Positions 25,010 to 34,398 of a stretch of DNA of 64,000 bases are shown here, in pieces. A program made the position numbers and the translations under genes. The notes under the pieces were generated by a model, which was given only the letters and a program-made list of their open reading frames with translations, made no database searches and was not told the origin of the DNA. Origin of the DNA: Engelhardtia mirabilis (lineage in GTDB: Bacteria > Planctomycetota > UBA1135 > GCA-002686595); assembly GCF_007748095.1 (NCBI RefSeq), contig NZ_CP036287.1, positions 4,526,001-4,590,000 of the forward strand. The letters run 5' to 3'. Each line of letters begins with the position of its first letter. Position 1 is the first letter of the stretch.

Positions 25010-26215
25010 GTGGGGTGAGTCAAAGCTTCGACTCATTTGTTTGCCGGGAACGAGTGGCGTTCGCTGTGTCGCAGTAGCGGCGGAGGCTGGCGAGGATCTG
25101 GTCTGCGGTCTTGGTCCAGACGTACGGCTTCGGCTCGTCGTTGTGGGCATCGATGAACGCCCTCACGTCCTTCTCGAGCGCAGCCGTACTTCGATGGACG
25201 CCGCGCTCAGTCACTCGCCGGGAGACGATCGAGAACCAGCTCTCGACGAGGTTGAGCCAGGACGACGTCGTCGGCGTGAAGTGCACGTGAAATCGGGGTC
25301 GGCGTAGCAGCCACCGCTTCACGGCTGGCGTCTTGTGCGTGGCGTAGTTGTCCATCACGAGGTGGACGTCCAGCTCCTTGGGCACGGACTGCTCGATCTC
25401 GCCCAGGAACTTCAGGAACTCCTTCGACCTGTGTCGACGGAAGCACTTGCCGATGACTCGCCCCGTGGCGATGTCGAGCGCTGCGAACAGCGACGTCGTC
25501 CCGTGGCGCACGTAGGTATTCGAGCGTCGCTCCGGGTGCGTCGGCGTCATCGGCAGCAGGGGCTGAGTGCGATCCAGTGCCTGCATCTGGGACTTCTCGT
25601 CGACGCAGAGCACGAGCGCATTGTCCGGAGGGCTCATGTACAGTCCCACGATGTCCCGGACCTTCTCGACGAACTGAGGGTCGCGGGACAAGGAGAAGGA
25701 CTCGCTGCGGTCTGGACGAAGGCTGAAGGCCTTCCAGATCCGCGCCACAGCGCTCTGAGACAATCCGAGCTCGTTCGCGACTTGGCGGGAGCTCCAGTGG
25801 GTCCCGGTTTTCGGCGTACGGTGGAGCGTCATGTCCACGACGCGGGCGACATCGTCATCTGAGACGCTCCTCGGCCGTCCAATCCGAGGCTCGTCGTACA
25901 GCGCGTCCAGACGCTCCTTCACGAATCGGCGACGCCAGCGACCAACGGTCTGAAAGTGCAGCCCCAACTCGTCGGCGACATCGGTATTGTCCAGCCCCTT
26001 CGCACAGCGAAGGATGGCGCGCGCCCGCACCGCCACTGCCGCAGGCGTCGAGCGACGCCGAACCAGCCGATTCAACTCCGCGCGCTCCTGCTCGGACAAC
26101 ACGAGCTTCGCCTTCGGCCGTCCCATCTTGGTCGTCATGATGCAACCATCGGCGCGGCCGAGCCCGACTTGCCCGAAACTTGCAACTTATTAGTCGAATC
26201 TTTGACTCGCCCCAC
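25010..26215 (-). mobile_element. IS630-family insertion sequence, 1206 bp
   Basis: Terminal inverted repeats of 24 bp (25010-25033 and 26192-26215) match at 22 positions and begin GTGGGG. The element is flanked by TA dinucleotides at 25008-25009 and 26216-26217, the expected target duplication for this family. It carries one complete transposase gene on the minus strand and nothing else. It appears intact and may be active. It has inserted into the TA bordering the MITE, so it is the younger of the two insertions. Confidence 0.92.
25020..26138 (-). CDS. IS630-family DDE transposase
   Basis: The product has 372 residues. N-terminal helix-turn-helix segments (NTDVADELGLHFQTVGRWRR; then a second one around GLSQSAVARIWKAF) bind the repeats. 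The catalytic domain supplies the DDE triad: D180 (VLCVDEKSQMQA), D263 (HLVMDNYATHKT) and E299 (SSWLNLVESWFS), with 35 residues between the last two. Motifs and length fit intact IS630 transposases, which cut and paste at TA. The stop at 25020 lies inside the left inverted repeat. No frameshift is seen. Confidence 0.95.
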   Translation of the reverse strand: MTTKMGRPKAKLVLSEQERAELNRLVRRRSTPAAVAVRARAILRCAKGLDNTDVADELGLHFQTVGRWRRRFVKERLDALYDEPRIGRPRSVSDDDVARVVDMTLHRTPKTGTHWSSRQVANELGLSQSAVARIWKAFSLRPDRSESFSLSRDPQFVEKVRDIVGLYMSPPDNALVLCVDEKSQMQALDRTQPLLPMTPTHPERRSNTYVRHGTTSLFAALDIATGRVIGKCFRRHRSKEFLKFLGEIEQSVPKELDVHLVMDNYATHKTPAVKRWLLRRPRFHVHFTPTTSSWLNLVESWFSIVSRRVTERGVHRSTAALEKDVRAFIDAHNDEPKPYVWTKTADQILASLRRYCDTANATRSRQTNESKL

Positions 26216-26217
26216 TA

Positions 26218-26503
26218 GCCGTTCGTAATTGGGCCCCATCGTCTCCGCGGGAACAGCCTTGCAATCCCGACTGGGAGGGGACCATCGTCCTTCGGCGGAT
26301 CACTCCAGTGAGATTCGAGTAGTCAACCGCCGCTTGCGATCGACATCGAATCAACCGAACTGGAGCAAGTTCCCGTGCGTTCACACGACTACCTGGCCGT
26401 ACTGTCCCCCATCGTCCAAGCCGCGCTCCCAGCCACCGCGCAGACGCCCCAGACCCCTTGCGGCGACCACAGTCCCGGCTAGTCGGTTCCCGCTTCAACC
26501 CAG
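26218..26503. other. Region right of the IS: interrupted coding-like remnant
   Basis: From 26312 one forward frame reads continuously (including RSHDYLAVLSPIVQAALPAT) until a TAG at 26480, after which the same frame continues into the ORF starting at 26504. This looks like a gene broken by a nonsense change. No start or signal peptide is visible and the base composition is less GC-rich than the neighbours. Confidence 0.35.
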
Positions 26504-26779
26504 GTGAACGGATCCGGCGCAACTGGCGCCGCCGCTACGAACCAAGCCAAGGCCAACCTGTTGCCCGTCGGCCTTCATTGCGGTGGGATCCGCAGTGGGC
26601 AGAACGAGACATGCGACCAAGACACAGGCTGGCGCAATGGAGTCGAGCCCACCACCACCACGCCGGTATGGGACCCGATTCAAGGCGATTGGAACTCAAC
26701 TGCTTCGGTCGGCGGTTCGTCGTTGGTCGGCTGGATCACCTGCTCAGATTGCTACTACGTCGACCCGGGCGAACTGTAG
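26504..26779 (+). CDS. Possible small ORF or gene remnant, Cys-containing
   Basis: The ORF encodes 91 residues from a GTG. The sequence is rich in Thr, Gly and Asn with four Cys (GLHCGG, NETCDQDTGW, ITCSDCYYVD). The same frame is open upstream back to 26312 except for a TAG at 26480, so this may be the 3' part of a decayed gene rather than a gene of its own. The C-terminal ITCSDCYYVDPGEL faintly resembles the SCSDC ending of the exported protein at 43451-43903. I do not recognise a family. Confidence 0.3.
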   Translation: MNGSGATGAAATNQAKANLLPVGLHCGGIRSGQNETCDQDTGWRNGVEPTTTTPVWDPIQGDWNSTASVGGSSLVGWITCSDCYYVDPGEL

Positions 26780-26922
26780 AACTCCCGACTTCGACTCGCC
26801 TGAGGATCGGCGCGGAGTGGCCCAGGGGCGATCCCGCATTCGGATCGGCTTCGCCTCGACTGCCGTACCTGGCCGTTCGAGGCGAATCAGAGTCCGATTC
26901 AGGTGACTGAACCGTGTTTGCA

Positions 26923-28938
26923 ATGAGAACCCGTCGCACATCACTGCTGTTGCTAGCCTCGATCGCGCTGCCACTGGGCGCAATCTGGTTCCTGTCGAGG
27001 CTAGGGGGCGGCTCGAGCGAGCAAGACCAGGAGCCGGGTCGCGCGAGCGGCGGCCCTCCCGAGGCTGAGGCACCCGAGGCAGAGGCACCCGAGGCAGAGG
27101 CACCCGAGGCAGGGGCACCCGAGGTTGGGCCCGAGGTTCTCGGATTGCACGACAACAGTCGGTCAACCGGGACGTCACCCGATCGCGAAGCAGTGCCTCC
27201 GCAGATGAAGGCGATGGTCTTTCGCTTCCACGTGCCGGATTCACGCAACGAATCGCCTCCGGGCGTCGAAGGTCTCCCGGGCCGAAAGCCGGCGCCCGTC
27301 GACGGAGTTGCCCGGATGCGGTTCGTCAGCCCATTCGACGGCGAGATCGCCATTCGAGTGGAAGACGGGTCGGCACGGGTCGAAATCCCGCCTTCCCAAC
27401 TGCCTGTCGAGTGGTACGAGTCCCTCGAGCAGCAGAGCGTGGATGTCGCGTTCGATTCGCGCGGCGAACTGCGCTCCAGCTCGGGTAGTGGGGTACTCGA
27501 GATCGTCGACGTCACAAGATCGGAGATCCCATTGTGCTTCGACGTGCGACTGGAGTCGCCCGCGGAGTGGGACGTGCGAGTGGTCAGCTCGACGGGCGAG
27601 CAGATTCCAGACTCCGCGATCCAGGTCTTGCTGACGCCGGGCTCCAGGTGGCTCGCGCCCGCATTGGCCGCTCCCTCCGAGCATGCCGAGCCCTGTCCGT
27701 TGGACGCGCGCGACGGCGTCGTCAGCCTTCCGGCGCTCGAGAATCCGAACGGGATCTACTGGCTCGGCGCTGAAGGCTACAGCTGGACCCCGTTCCGCTG
27801 GTCTCGGCGCGGTGAGCTTGGTCACCTGGTCGAGCTGGACGCACCTGCACGCTTGACCCTCGACGCTCCGGCATCGCTGGCCCAGGTCGAATGCGACGTG
27901 CTCCTGTTCCACCCGTCGCGGATGTGGGGCGAACGCCCCCTGCTCAGGCTCCCTTACTGGCTCGGTAGGAACTCGCACGTCGCGATCCCGTCGGGCCGCC
28001 ACCTCGTCGTCGTTCGGCTTCCGGGGCACGAGTCCAAGCCCCTGGCATGGCCCACGGAACTGATCGCCGAACCCGGCCGGGACTATCGGATGGAGCTCTG
28101 GAGCACGACCGATGCCCGCGCCGTATCGATCGCCATCTCGGTGAATCCGCAGGCCCCACCCTTCGATTGGACCCTCTGGCTGCTGGGCGACGGCACTCCT
28201 GGCACAAGCAAGCGAGTGGTCGCTGCCTCGGCTGAGGACGACTTCGGGACGCCAGAGAGGACCATTACCTGGACCGCGCTGCCTCTCGGCTTCTATGCGC
28301 TCCAGATCGATTCGGGTGTCTCCCTCGCGTTCCGTGTGAACCCAAGTTCGACCGTCATGGAGGCAGGCTTCGATCTGCAGGACTTCGTGGAGGTCGGCGT
28401 CTACTTGCCGCCGAGTCAGACGAGCGAAGGGGGCGCCCCGTCGCTCCCAGCGGCCGAGCCCGTCTGGGTCAGGGGCTCGATCGTCCTCGGGGACACCAGC
28501 GACTGGCCGACGATTCCTTTCCCCGCAGCCGAGCTGGGCGCGCCGGAAGCTCGAGTCGTCATGGTCCGCGGTCCCAGGGCATCGCAGCTCAGGATCTCCT
28601 ACTCCGACGGCCCCGGTGTCGAAGGGGCAGTGCTCCATCTCGGCGACGCCAACCATGAAGAGGTCGAGCCACGCCCTCGTGCCATGCTGATCTGGTCGAA
28701 GGACGAGCCCCGCCCCCCGATGGGATGGCTCTCGGGCGTGCTCCTCGAGCGACGCGATGGCACGCGCTCGTCGGACCCGCCGGTCACCTTCACGGACGAG
28801 GTCGGGATCACTGGCGTCGGATCGGACGATCCTGATGTATCCAGGATCTACCTTCCTGCCTTCGCGGAGAATCAGTCCATCGGCGCCTGGTATCCGCTGC
28901 CGGGCCCACCGTCGACGACACGAATCCGTGACCTCTGA
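26923..28938 (+). CDS. Large membrane-anchored or exported protein, unknown function
   Basis: The product has 671 residues. ATG 26923 (a GTG nine nt earlier is the alternative) leads into one hydrophobic segment (LLLLASIALPLGAIWFLS), a signal anchor. Residues about 36-60 are an 18-bp-repeat-encoded EAEAPEAEAPEAEAP stretch. The rest shows many beta-like segments and no recognised domain; phrases such as YWLGAEGYSWTPFRWSRRGE and AIPSGRHLVVVRLPGHESKP suggest carboxypeptidase-regulatory or Ig-like modules. Codon use is noticeably less GC-biased than in flanking genes, hinting at transfer. The frame continues in coding-like fashion beyond the TGA at 28936. Confidence 0.7.
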   Translation: MRTRRTSLLLLASIALPLGAIWFLSRLGGGSSEQDQEPGRASGGPPEAEAPEAEAPEAEAPEAGAPEVGPEVLGLHDNSRSTGTSPDREAVPPQMKAMVFRFHVPDSRNESPPGVEGLPGRKPAPVDGVARMRFVSPFDGEIAIRVEDGSARVEIPPSQLPVEWYESLEQQSVDVAFDSRGELRSSSGSGVLEIVDVTRSEIPLCFDVRLESPAEWDVRVVSSTGEQIPDSAIQVLLTPGSRWLAPALAAPSEHAEPCPLDARDGVVSLPALENPNGIYWLGAEGYSWTPFRWSRRGELGHLVELDAPARLTLDAPASLAQVECDVLLFHPSRMWGERPLLRLPYWLGRNSHVAIPSGRHLVVVRLPGHESKPLAWPTELIAEPGRDYRMELWSTTDARAVSIAISVNPQAPPFDWTLWLLGDGTPGTSKRVVAASAEDDFGTPERTITWTALPLGFYALQIDSGVSLAFRVNPSSTVMEAGFDLQDFVEVGVYLPPSQTSEGGAPSLPAAEPVWVRGSIVLGDTSDWPTIPFPAAELGAPEARVVMVRGPRASQLRISYSDGPGVEGAVLHLGDANHEEVEPRPRAMLIWSKDEPRPPMGWLSGVLLERRDGTRSSDPPVTFTDEVGITGVGSDDPDVSRIYLPAFAENQSIGAWYPLPGPPSTTRIRDL

Positions 28939-29163
28939 GACGGCGAGCCGTACCTGAGCGATCCGGTCGCTGGGGACTGGCGAAGCTGGGCCAAGGGTCC
29001 GCCCGTCGAGTTGACGCACCGCACGCTCCTGTCGATGCAGCGGATTGACCGTCGCTGCCTGGGGCGCTTCCGACGGCATGCTCCATTGGGGACTCTCGAG
29101 CCCGCGATGGCGCTCGAAGGCGTGACGGCAGACTGCCGACCGCGCACGCCTTCGAGCTTGCGA
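28939..29163 (+). other. Coding-like in-frame continuation after a TGA
   Basis: Directly after the stop of the 671-residue gene, the same frame reads DGEPYLSDPVAGDWRSWAKG and on through PPVELTHRTLL without a stop, which looks like real protein. It may be the former C-terminus lost by a nonsense mutation. It is convergent with the propeller gene ending at 29164, leaving no obvious terminator. Confidence 0.35.
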
Positions 29164-31323
29164 TCAGTCGCCGATCGAGAGATCGACGCCCCCCGCCAGG
29201 ACGATGTCCAGAGCCGACGGATCCACGAAGACCCCCTGGCTGTAGAGCTTCGCGCCGAGCAGCGCCGCGTCCATCGGGATCGGCACGTCGATCAGCGCGG
29301 GTGCGCCGGGGCCGCCCCAGACGGCGGGGCCGAGCAGGATCGGGGTGCTCGCCGAGTCGATCAGGATCTCGCCGCTCTGGCTGCCGGGGCCGAAGTCCGG
29401 CAGCAGGGTGCCGCAGGGGAAGCCGGGGGCGGGCTGCAGTGAGACGGCCAGGACCGCCAGGCTGCCGGGCATCAGACCCGCCTGGTTCGCCGGGTCGTCG
29501 AGGCGCACCGACATGGGGTGGCCGATCTGAGGCGCCGGCGAGATCGCCAGGCTCTGGGCGGGAGCGGTCCCGCTGCACGGGTCGCGCGGAAGGGCCAGGG
29601 CCAGGAACGGCTCCGGCGTCAGGTGCGCCCGCATGCCGCCCGGGCTCAGGCCGTTCATTCGGCCGACGCCCCACATCTCGCAGTCCCCCACCTCGTTCAG
29701 CCCGCGCATCTGCACGTTGGGCGTGCTCTCGAAGTCCATCACCTGGGTCCACTGGCTGCCGTCCCAGCGGTAGACGCCCTGCTCGCCGTAGGTGCCCGAG
29801 CTCGAGACGAGGTCGCCGCTGGCGCGGTGGACCAGGGTGCTGCCCCCGCCGGGAGACGCGTATTGGGTCCAGGATGATCCGTCCCAGTGCACGAACAGCG
29901 GCACGCGCACGGCCAAGAGGCCCTGGATCTCGGTGTAGAAGCCGCTGGCCCACACGTCGTCGCTGGCGATGGCCTCGACCGCGTAGATCTGCTGGTCGAT
30001 GCCGGGGGTCGGCCCGGGCACGTGCTCCCAGGTCGAGCCGTCCCAGTGCGCCAGGTAGGAGTAGGGCGTGAAGTCGCCGTCGTGGGCACCGCCACCGGCC
30101 CAGATGTCGTCGCTCGCGATCGCGGAGGCGGCGATCAGCGAGTGACCCCCGCCGTAGCCGATCTTGTTGTCGAAGAAGGGCGTGTCGACCACCGTGAAGT
30201 CACTGCCGTCCCAGTGCATGGCGAGGGAGCGCTGCTCGCCCAGGGCACTGGCCTGGAAGCCGAGCCACTCGCCGAAGAACCAGATGTCGTCCGGCGCGAC
30301 GACCTCGATGTCGTTCACGTGGGGACCGCTGCCACCGGAGGTCTGGGGCGCGGGGACGACCTCCCAGCTCGTGCCGTCGAAGTGCAGCACGAGGATCTGC
30401 GAGCCGACGAATCCGTCGGGGCTGACCACGCGGGCGCTGCCGGCCGCCCACACGTCGTCGGACGCGACGACTGCCACCGCATTGAGGGTCGAATAGCCGC
30501 CTCCGGGATACGGCTCGGGGTGCGGCAGGTCGGCGACGGTCCAGGTCGTGCCGTCGAAGTGCTCGGCGTAGACATAGGTCTCGCTGACGATGGGGAAGTC
30601 GAACTCGAAGCGCCAGCCGACGGCCCACACGTCGTCGGGCCCGGTGCCCTCGACGTCGGTGAACATCACACCCGACTGAATCGCCGGTTGCGGCACGATG
30701 TCCCAGTCACCGCAGGGATCCGACCCGGCCTGGAGCGGCGTGTCGTCGAGCCCGTAGAGCTCGAAGGCGAGGTCCGCGTCGAGGTCGTAGGTGTAGCTGC
30801 TCTGGTAGGGAACCCACGGGCCGCCGGGCTCGTGGCGGACCACGAAGGGGTTGTCGTTGGGCTGGCCAAAGTTCGAGATCGACCAGTCCCAGATGCCCGT
30901 CACGTCGACCTGCACCGAGAGGTAGGCGCGGTCGGTGGAGACGAAGGGGGGATCCAGGGTCATGTCGATCAGCGTCGGGCCCTTCAGCACGACGAGGTCC
31001 GGGTCGCCGTCGACGAAGGTCTCTTCACGCAGCAGTGCGCCGGGCCCCTGGGGCGTCCAGGCATAGAGGCGCAGCGTCGCCGCGTGGAAGGTCCCCGGGG
31101 CGCACGGCAGGCAGCCGCTTCCGAACGCCCGCACGCGGTGCACGTCCCCCACCACGTGGAAGTCGTCCGCGGCCTCGAGGAAGTCGGGAGCGACGACCGA
31201 GGGCACGGTGGCCCAGTAGTGGACCTGCTGCTGCAGGAGCAGTTCGAGCGGGCCGGTCTGGGCGAGCGCGAGCGGGGCCGCGAGCGCCGTGGCGCCGAGG
31301 GCGGGGAGGAGGGATCGAAGCAT
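29164..31323 (-). CDS. Exported beta-propeller protein (DVWAxG repeats)
   Basis: The product has 719 residues. The start at 31323 gives the signal peptide MLRSLLPALGATALAAPLAL. Residues 25-195 form a module on their own (LLLQQQVHYWATVPSVVAPD ... DLAFELYGLDD) resembling choice-of-anchor/CUB-like domains. Six propeller-blade repeats follow, each with a motif of the form DDVWAVG, DDVWAAG, DDIWFFG, DDIWAGG, DDVWASG and CEMWGVG, and HWDGSxW between them. The last ~110 residues are the beta-rich C-terminal domain shared with other exported proteins here. Function is unknown; such proteins are usually cell-surface. A truncated copy lies at 24217-24690. Confidence 0.85.
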   Translation of the reverse strand: MLRSLLPALGATALAAPLALAQTGPLELLLQQQVHYWATVPSVVAPDFLEAADDFHVVGDVHRVRAFGSGCLPCAPGTFHAATLRLYAWTPQGPGALLREETFVDGDPDLVVLKGPTLIDMTLDPPFVSTDRAYLSVQVDVTGIWDWSISNFGQPNDNPFVVRHEPGGPWVPYQSSYTYDLDADLAFELYGLDDTPLQAGSDPCGDWDIVPQPAIQSGVMFTDVEGTGPDDVWAVGWRFEFDFPIVSETYVYAEHFDGTTWTVADLPHPEPYPGGGYSTLNAVAVVASDDVWAAGSARVVSPDGFVGSQILVLHFDGTSWEVVPAPQTSGGSGPHVNDIEVVAPDDIWFFGEWLGFQASALGEQRSLAMHWDGSDFTVVDTPFFDNKIGYGGGHSLIAASAIASDDIWAGGGAHDGDFTPYSYLAHWDGSTWEHVPGPTPGIDQQIYAVEAIASDDVWASGFYTEIQGLLAVRVPLFVHWDGSSWTQYASPGGGSTLVHRASGDLVSSSGTYGEQGVYRWDGSQWTQVMDFESTPNVQMRGLNEVGDCEMWGVGRMNGLSPGGMRAHLTPEPFLALALPRDPCSGTAPAQSLAISPAPQIGHPMSVRLDDPANQAGLMPGSLAVLAVSLQPAPGFPCGTLLPDFGPGSQSGEILIDSASTPILLGPAVWGGPGAPALIDVPIPMDAALLGAKLYSQGVFVDPSALDIVLAGGVDLSIGD

Positions 31324-31550
31324 GGTTGGTTGGAGGTGTGGGCGGTGAGCGGGCGACTCTCCACCTGGGGGCAAACTCCGTTCCACCCCGCCAGTCGGCG
31401 CTGGAGCGTGGTCGGGCCCCTCGAAATCCAGCATCTGGACGGCCAGTCGGGCGGATGGACCCGTCGCGCCCGAGCGTTCCAACCGGGTCGACCTGTGAGG
31501 GAACGCCGGCCGAGCCCCACGGGTTCCCGCCTGACCGCCGAGCCGGGACG

Positions 31551-31913
31551 CTACGTCGCGAGCCAGGCCGACGGGATCAAGTGGCCGTTCACGAACAGAA
31601 GCAGAGCGAGGACGGGAAGCGCCGCGACGGCGAGACCGTCCTTCGTCGCATCGGGACGCCCGGTCCGACTCCCTGCAAAGCTCAGGCACAGCCCGAGCAC
31701 TAGCGTCGGCAACGAACCGAACAGAATGCCGATGGCGATCGGAGAAACGAACCAATCGGCCCATTCCGCCCGCTTGAACGCGGCCACCAGCACGATGCCG
31801 AGCACCTGCGCCAAGGCCAACAGGCGCGCGAGGCCCGCGACGAACTTCCACCGTCCGCCCGTCGACGCTTCAGGGGATCGCGCTTGGTCTCTATTCCGCC
31901 CGTTGCCAGTCAA
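31551..31913 (-). CDS. Small three-helix membrane protein
   Basis: The product has 120 residues. I chose the TTG at 31913 because a GAGAGGA Shine-Dalgarno lies about 4 nt upstream; the frame further upstream runs antisense to the oxidoreductase and is not protein-like. Three hydrophobic helices are visible: LLALAQVLGIVLVAAF, SPIAIGILFGSLPTLVLGLC and GLAVAALPVLALLLFVNGHL. The N-terminus is basic. No family is recognised; it is probably an inner-membrane protein. It stands 227 nt upstream of the propeller gene on the same strand. Confidence 0.6.
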   Translation of the reverse strand: MTGNGRNRDQARSPEASTGGRWKFVAGLARLLALAQVLGIVLVAAFKRAEWADWFVSPIAIGILFGSLPTLVLGLCLSFAGSRTGRPDATKDGLAVAALPVLALLLFVNGHLIPSAWLAT

Positions 31914-32276
31914 GGATCCTCTCGGCCACCCGCTCCAGGCCGAGGCTATCGGCTCCGGATCGTGCAGGGCGCGCGTTCTCTTGCAAAGCGGCCGGGATTG
32001 GCTGAAGAGAACCCTGCCGAGGAGCGCCTTGTCGCTCGCTCGAGCTGCCACTGTCCTCCCGCGGCCCGTGCAGCGACGGCGCGGATGCCACCGGCCGCGG
32101 GCGGTCTTCGAGCCGCGGAGGATGGCAGGCCATTCAGGTGGTTCGAAGTCCGGGCACCGCCCCCACACGGGCTCATCCAGCCTCCCGGGAGCTGGAGCAA
32201 GTCCTGGCGCTTCCCGCAGGACCGCACACAGGGTCACCCACCAACGCGCACTACGCGCCCCGAAAGAAGCCGACCG
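31914..32276. other. Intergenic region between divergent genes, nothing recognised
   Basis: This is 363 nt between the small membrane protein (minus) and the oxidoreductase (plus). No coding frame is convincing. It must hold two divergent promoters, but no clear -35/-10 pair could be picked by eye. Confidence 0.4.
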
Positions 32277-33308
32277 ATGAGCCAATCCAAGAGCGTCAAC
32301 CGTCGATTCGTGCTGGCGCAGCGCCCCACGGGCGAGCCCGACAACGACACGCTGCGGCTCGAGACCGCTGATCTGCCGACTCCTGCCGCAGGGCAGATGC
32401 TGCTGCGCAACGAGTACCTGTCGCTCGATCCCTACATGCGCGGTCGCATGAGCGACGCGCCCTCCTACGCCGAGCCCGTGGCCCTGGGCGAGGTCATGGT
32501 CGGCGGCACCGTCTCCCAGGTCGTCACCTCGCAGGTCGAGGGCTTCGCTGAAGGCGACTGGGCCGTCGCGTTCGGTGGCTGGCAGGACTACGCCCTTTCG
32601 GACGGCAAGGGGGTCATCAACCTGGGCAAGAACCCGGAGAACCCCTCGTGGTCCCTGGGCGTCCTCGGAATGCCCGGCCTGACCGCCTGGGCCGGACTCA
32701 CGCAGATCGGACGCCCCGAGGCGGGTGAGACGCTGGTGGTCGCTGGCGCGAGCGGGCCGGTCGGCGCGACGGTCGGTCAAGTGGGCAAGATCCTTGGCTG
32801 TCGCGTCGTGGGGATCGCCGGTGGGCCGCAGAAGTGCGGCCACGTGGTCGACACCCTGGGCTTCGACGACTGCATCGACTACAAGGCCAGCGGCTTCCCG
32901 GACGCCCTCGCAACAGCGGCATCGGACGGAATCGACGTCTACTACGAGAACGTCGGTGGCGCCGTGTTCGACGCGGTCCTGCCCCTGCTCAACACCTCCG
33001 CACGCATCCCCGTCTGCGGCCTGATCTCGCAGTACAACGCCACGTCCCTGCCCGAGGGGCCCGACCGCATGGGCTACCTGATGGGACAGGTCTTGCGTCG
33101 GCGGATCACGATGCGTGGCTTCATCGTCTTCGACGACTTCGGGCACCTCTACCCCGAGTTCGCGAGCCAGATGACGACCTGGGTCAAGCAAGGCAAGGTC
33201 CGCTACCGCGAGGAAGTGATCGCAGGGCTCGAACAGGCGCCCGCGGCGTTCGTCGGCCTGCTTCGAGGCGAGGCGTTCGGCAAGCGCGTGGTTCACCTCG
33301 ACGACTAG
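32277..33308 (+). CDS. NADP-dependent oxidoreductase, MDR family (CurA-like)
   Basis: The product has 343 residues, with ATG at 32277. It belongs to the zinc-independent medium-chain reductases that include curcumin reductase CurA and prostaglandin/leukotriene reductases: NEYLSLDPYMRGRMSD near the N-terminus, the nucleotide-binding VVAGASGPVGATVGQVGKI (about 157-175), KCGHVVDTLGFDDCIDYK (about 187-204) and DVYYENVGGAVFDAVLPLL (about 220-238) are all diagnostic. It reduces the C=C bond of enones with NADPH in the cytosol; the true substrate is unknown. It is convergent with the SDR gene, 91 nt apart. Confidence 0.88.
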   Translation: MSQSKSVNRRFVLAQRPTGEPDNDTLRLETADLPTPAAGQMLLRNEYLSLDPYMRGRMSDAPSYAEPVALGEVMVGGTVSQVVTSQVEGFAEGDWAVAFGGWQDYALSDGKGVINLGKNPENPSWSLGVLGMPGLTAWAGLTQIGRPEAGETLVVAGASGPVGATVGQVGKILGCRVVGIAGGPQKCGHVVDTLGFDDCIDYKASGFPDALATAASDGIDVYYENVGGAVFDAVLPLLNTSARIPVCGLISQYNATSLPEGPDRMGYLMGQVLRRRITMRGFIVFDDFGHLYPEFASQMTTWVKQGKVRYREEVIAGLEQAPAAFVGLLRGEAFGKRVVHLDD

Positions 33309-33399
33309 CGAACGGCTGGCCAGCTCTGCCGAGATCTACATCGAGAACGACAGCGCTGTGCCGATGACCTGCTCGCGCGCCCGGCGCGGATCTGTCAGC

Positions 33400-34161
33400 T
33401 CACGCCGGCCTCGCCCTGCGCGCGAGGGCGCGCCACAGGGCGCGGGGCCAACCACGCGTGAGCGCCAGGGGCACCGACAACTGCCAGGGGAAGGCGCAGA
33501 TCGCCCGTCCGCGCTCGAGGTCGTCGACGATCCGCCGCGCCGCGCGGGGCGTGTTCCACTTGAAGGGCATGTGGAAGTCGTTGTGGTCGGTCATCTCCGA
33601 GGCGACGAAGCCCGGTTGGACGTCGACGACCTGCAAGCCCGTTCCCGCCAGGTCGACCGTGAGCGTCTCGAGGAACGTCGCCAGGGCGGCCTTGCTGGCG
33701 GAGTAGGCGCCGGAGCCGGGCATGCCGCCGCGGCTGGCCAGACTGGAGATGCCGCACAGGGTCCCGCGACCGCGTACGCGCATCCGCTCGAGGGCACAGG
33801 TGAGCGTCGCCATGGCCCCCACCACGTTGACCAGCAGCACCGGCTCGACCTCCTCCCAGGTGAGCCGCCTGGCCGTCACCGCCCGTCCGACCCCGGCGTT
33901 GGCGATCACCAGGTCGAGCCCGCCCAGGCGCTCGTCCCAGCGCGTCACGACTTCGCGCACGGCGGCCGTGTCGACCACGTCGAGCACCTCCACCTCCGCC
34001 TGGCCGCCGGCCGCGCGCAGCTCCGCAGCCAAGGACTCCAGACGGTCGGCGCGCCGGGCGGCGAGCACGACCCGCGTCCCCCGCCGCGACAGCTCGCGGG
34101 CGAGCTCCGCGCCGATTCCGCTCGAGGCCCCGGTGATCAGTGCGCTGTTGAAGTGAGCCAT
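33400..34161 (-). CDS. Short-chain dehydrogenase/reductase
   Basis: The product has 253 residues, with ATG at 34161. It is a classical SDR: the cofactor motif is ITGASSGIGAELARELSRRG (about 9-28), VIANAGVG marks the NAG region (about 85), SSLASRGG holds the catalytic Ser (about 139-146) and AYSASKAALATF the Tyr-Lys pair (about 152-163). The C-terminus (FPWQLSVPLALTRGWPRALW) is hydrophobic and basic. RR after strand 2 (AARRADR) favours NADP. The substrate is unknown. It is divergent from the metallophosphoesterase across 237 nt. Confidence 0.9.
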   Translation of the reverse strand: MAHFNSALITGASSGIGAELARELSRRGTRVVLAARRADRLESLAAELRAAGGQAEVEVLDVVDTAAVREVVTRWDERLGGLDLVIANAGVGRAVTARRLTWEEVEPVLLVNVVGAMATLTCALERMRVRGRGTLCGISSLASRGGMPGSGAYSASKAALATFLETLTVDLAGTGLQVVDVQPGFVASEMTDHNDFHMPFKWNTPRAARRIVDDLERGRAICAFPWQLSVPLALTRGWPRALWRALARRARPA

Positions 34162-34398
34162 GGCCGGAGTCTGCCGTCCGAGCGCCGTCGAGTCCCGCGC
34201 GGAGGCCCTTCGCGAAGGTCCGGTTGCCGATCGCACAAGGCCCGCCGAGGACGGGATCAAACTTGCATCAACCCCCGAAAGGGGCGCTTGCAAGCCTCCC
34301 ACCGCGCCGAACGACCGGTTAGACCGAGCCCGCGCACAGGCCCGGCGACCGTCGCCCGACGCCACGCGCACCGCCTTCGCCCCTGCCCCGACAGCGAC

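Noticed and set aside
28936..28938. Selenocysteine codon
   Set aside because: No SECIS-like hairpin, no known selenoprotein motif (such as CxxU) and no selenium genes in the window. A nonsense change is simpler.
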